Part shown: positions 5,163 to 5,396 of the stretch, in pieces
How the letters are laid out: every line of letters starts with the position of its first letter
How positions within the stretch are numbered: the stretch's first letter is position 1
Assembly (NCBI GenBank): GCA_030612225.1
Contig: JAUWOH010000237.1
Coordinates: 1-5,396, forward strand
Source of the DNA: Desulfobacteraceae bacterium
GTDB taxonomy: Bacteria; Desulfobacterota; Desulfobacteria; Desulfobacterales; JAUWMJ01
Direction: 5' to 3'
DNA length: 5,396 bases
Translations under genes and position numbers: made by a program
The notes under the pieces: model-generated
Told to the model about the DNA's origin: nothing
Database searches by the model: none
What the model saw: the letters and a program-made list of their open reading frames with translations, nothing else

Positions 5163-5396
5163 AAGGTGACCCGTTACCTGGCAAAAATCACATTTCCCGT
5201 TACTGTGCCCCTAAAACTGCACCAGACGGCCAACCGACGGGAGCTTCATTCATGCCTCGAAAAAGCGAAGAATTTTTATCCGTTAATTGGATGGAGCACT
5301 TCGGGAAAATAGGTCAAAAGGCGCAGATAGCTAAAATTCGTGAACATATCGAGTTGTCATTGGCAAAAAACGGTTTATTCGCTGTATTAAATGTTG
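5159..5396 (+). CDS. Uncharacterised protein, third gene of the cassette, 3' end outside window
   Basis: The frame from GTG 5159 is open to the window edge (79 codons). Its N-terminus, KGDPLPGKNHISRYC, then PDGQPTGASF and 'EEFLSVNWMEHFGK', looks like a family of hypothetical proteins I have seen with a 'D/N-H-(V/I)-S-R-Y-C ... SVNWLE' signature; I know no function for it. GTG is preferred over ATG 5252 because that signature begins upstream of the ATG and because GTG overlaps the preceding TGA by 4 bp, a usual arrangement for translational coupling. ATG 5252 does have a GGGAG 8 nt upstream, so a shorter form cannot be excluded. The conserved His11, Arg14, Cys16 group could be functional, but this is only a guess from pattern. 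Confidence 0.8.
   Translation, partial: MKGDPLPGKNHISRYCAPKTAPDGQPTGASFMPRKSEEFLSVNWMEHFGKIGQKAQIAKIREHIELSLAKNGLFAVLNV

Overview
The window looks like part of a bacterial chromosome or large contig from a Desulfobacterota-like (former deltaproteobacterial) lineage. This is an inference from style, not a database match. The histidine kinase opens with a 'RKPTYEELEKRIRELE' coiled-coil leader followed by tandem PAS units and a GGxAHEFNN H-box, a make-up I associate with multi-PAS kinases of that group. The spacers are AT-rich and full of short-period repeats, as is often seen there.

Left part (1-2665, all minus strand): a two-component pair. A response regulator (1966-2559) with an N-terminal excisionase/MerR-like helix-turn-helix and a C-terminal receiver is transcribed from a well-formed sigma70-type promoter (2637-2665). 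Two 25-bp imperfect direct repeats overlap that promoter and look like operators. Downstream, a PAS-PAS-HisKA-HATPase kinase (1-1551) runs off the window edge. Between them lie 414 bp of non-coding DNA built from 7-bp periodic repeats and a 180-bp segment with 17-bp inverted ends.

Middle (2666-3644): about 1 kb with no convincing intact gene. It holds small hairpins, a REP-like imperfect hairpin, a short ORF that may be the tail of a lost tyrosine integrase, an 11-bp tandem repeat and two 14-bp palindromes. These are followed by the 3' half of a tRNA-Phe(GAA) gene (3333-3380) without its 5' half, and then an intrinsic terminator. A tRNA 3' half joined to unrelated DNA on its 5' side is the usual scar (att site) of an integrative element. 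The geometry puts the element, or its remains, to the left of 3333 and the original tRNA flank to the right.

Right part (3569-5396, plus strand): a tight three-gene operon with its own strong promoter (TTGACA-17-TAGAAT). It encodes a TIGR04255-family protein, an acidic protein of unknown function, and a third protein (cut by the window edge) whose GTG start overlaps the previous stop by 4 bp. The function of the cassette is not known to me. Its compact coupling, its position beside a tRNA integration site and the sporadic distribution of TIGR04255 proteins make it the best candidate here for an undescribed accessory system.
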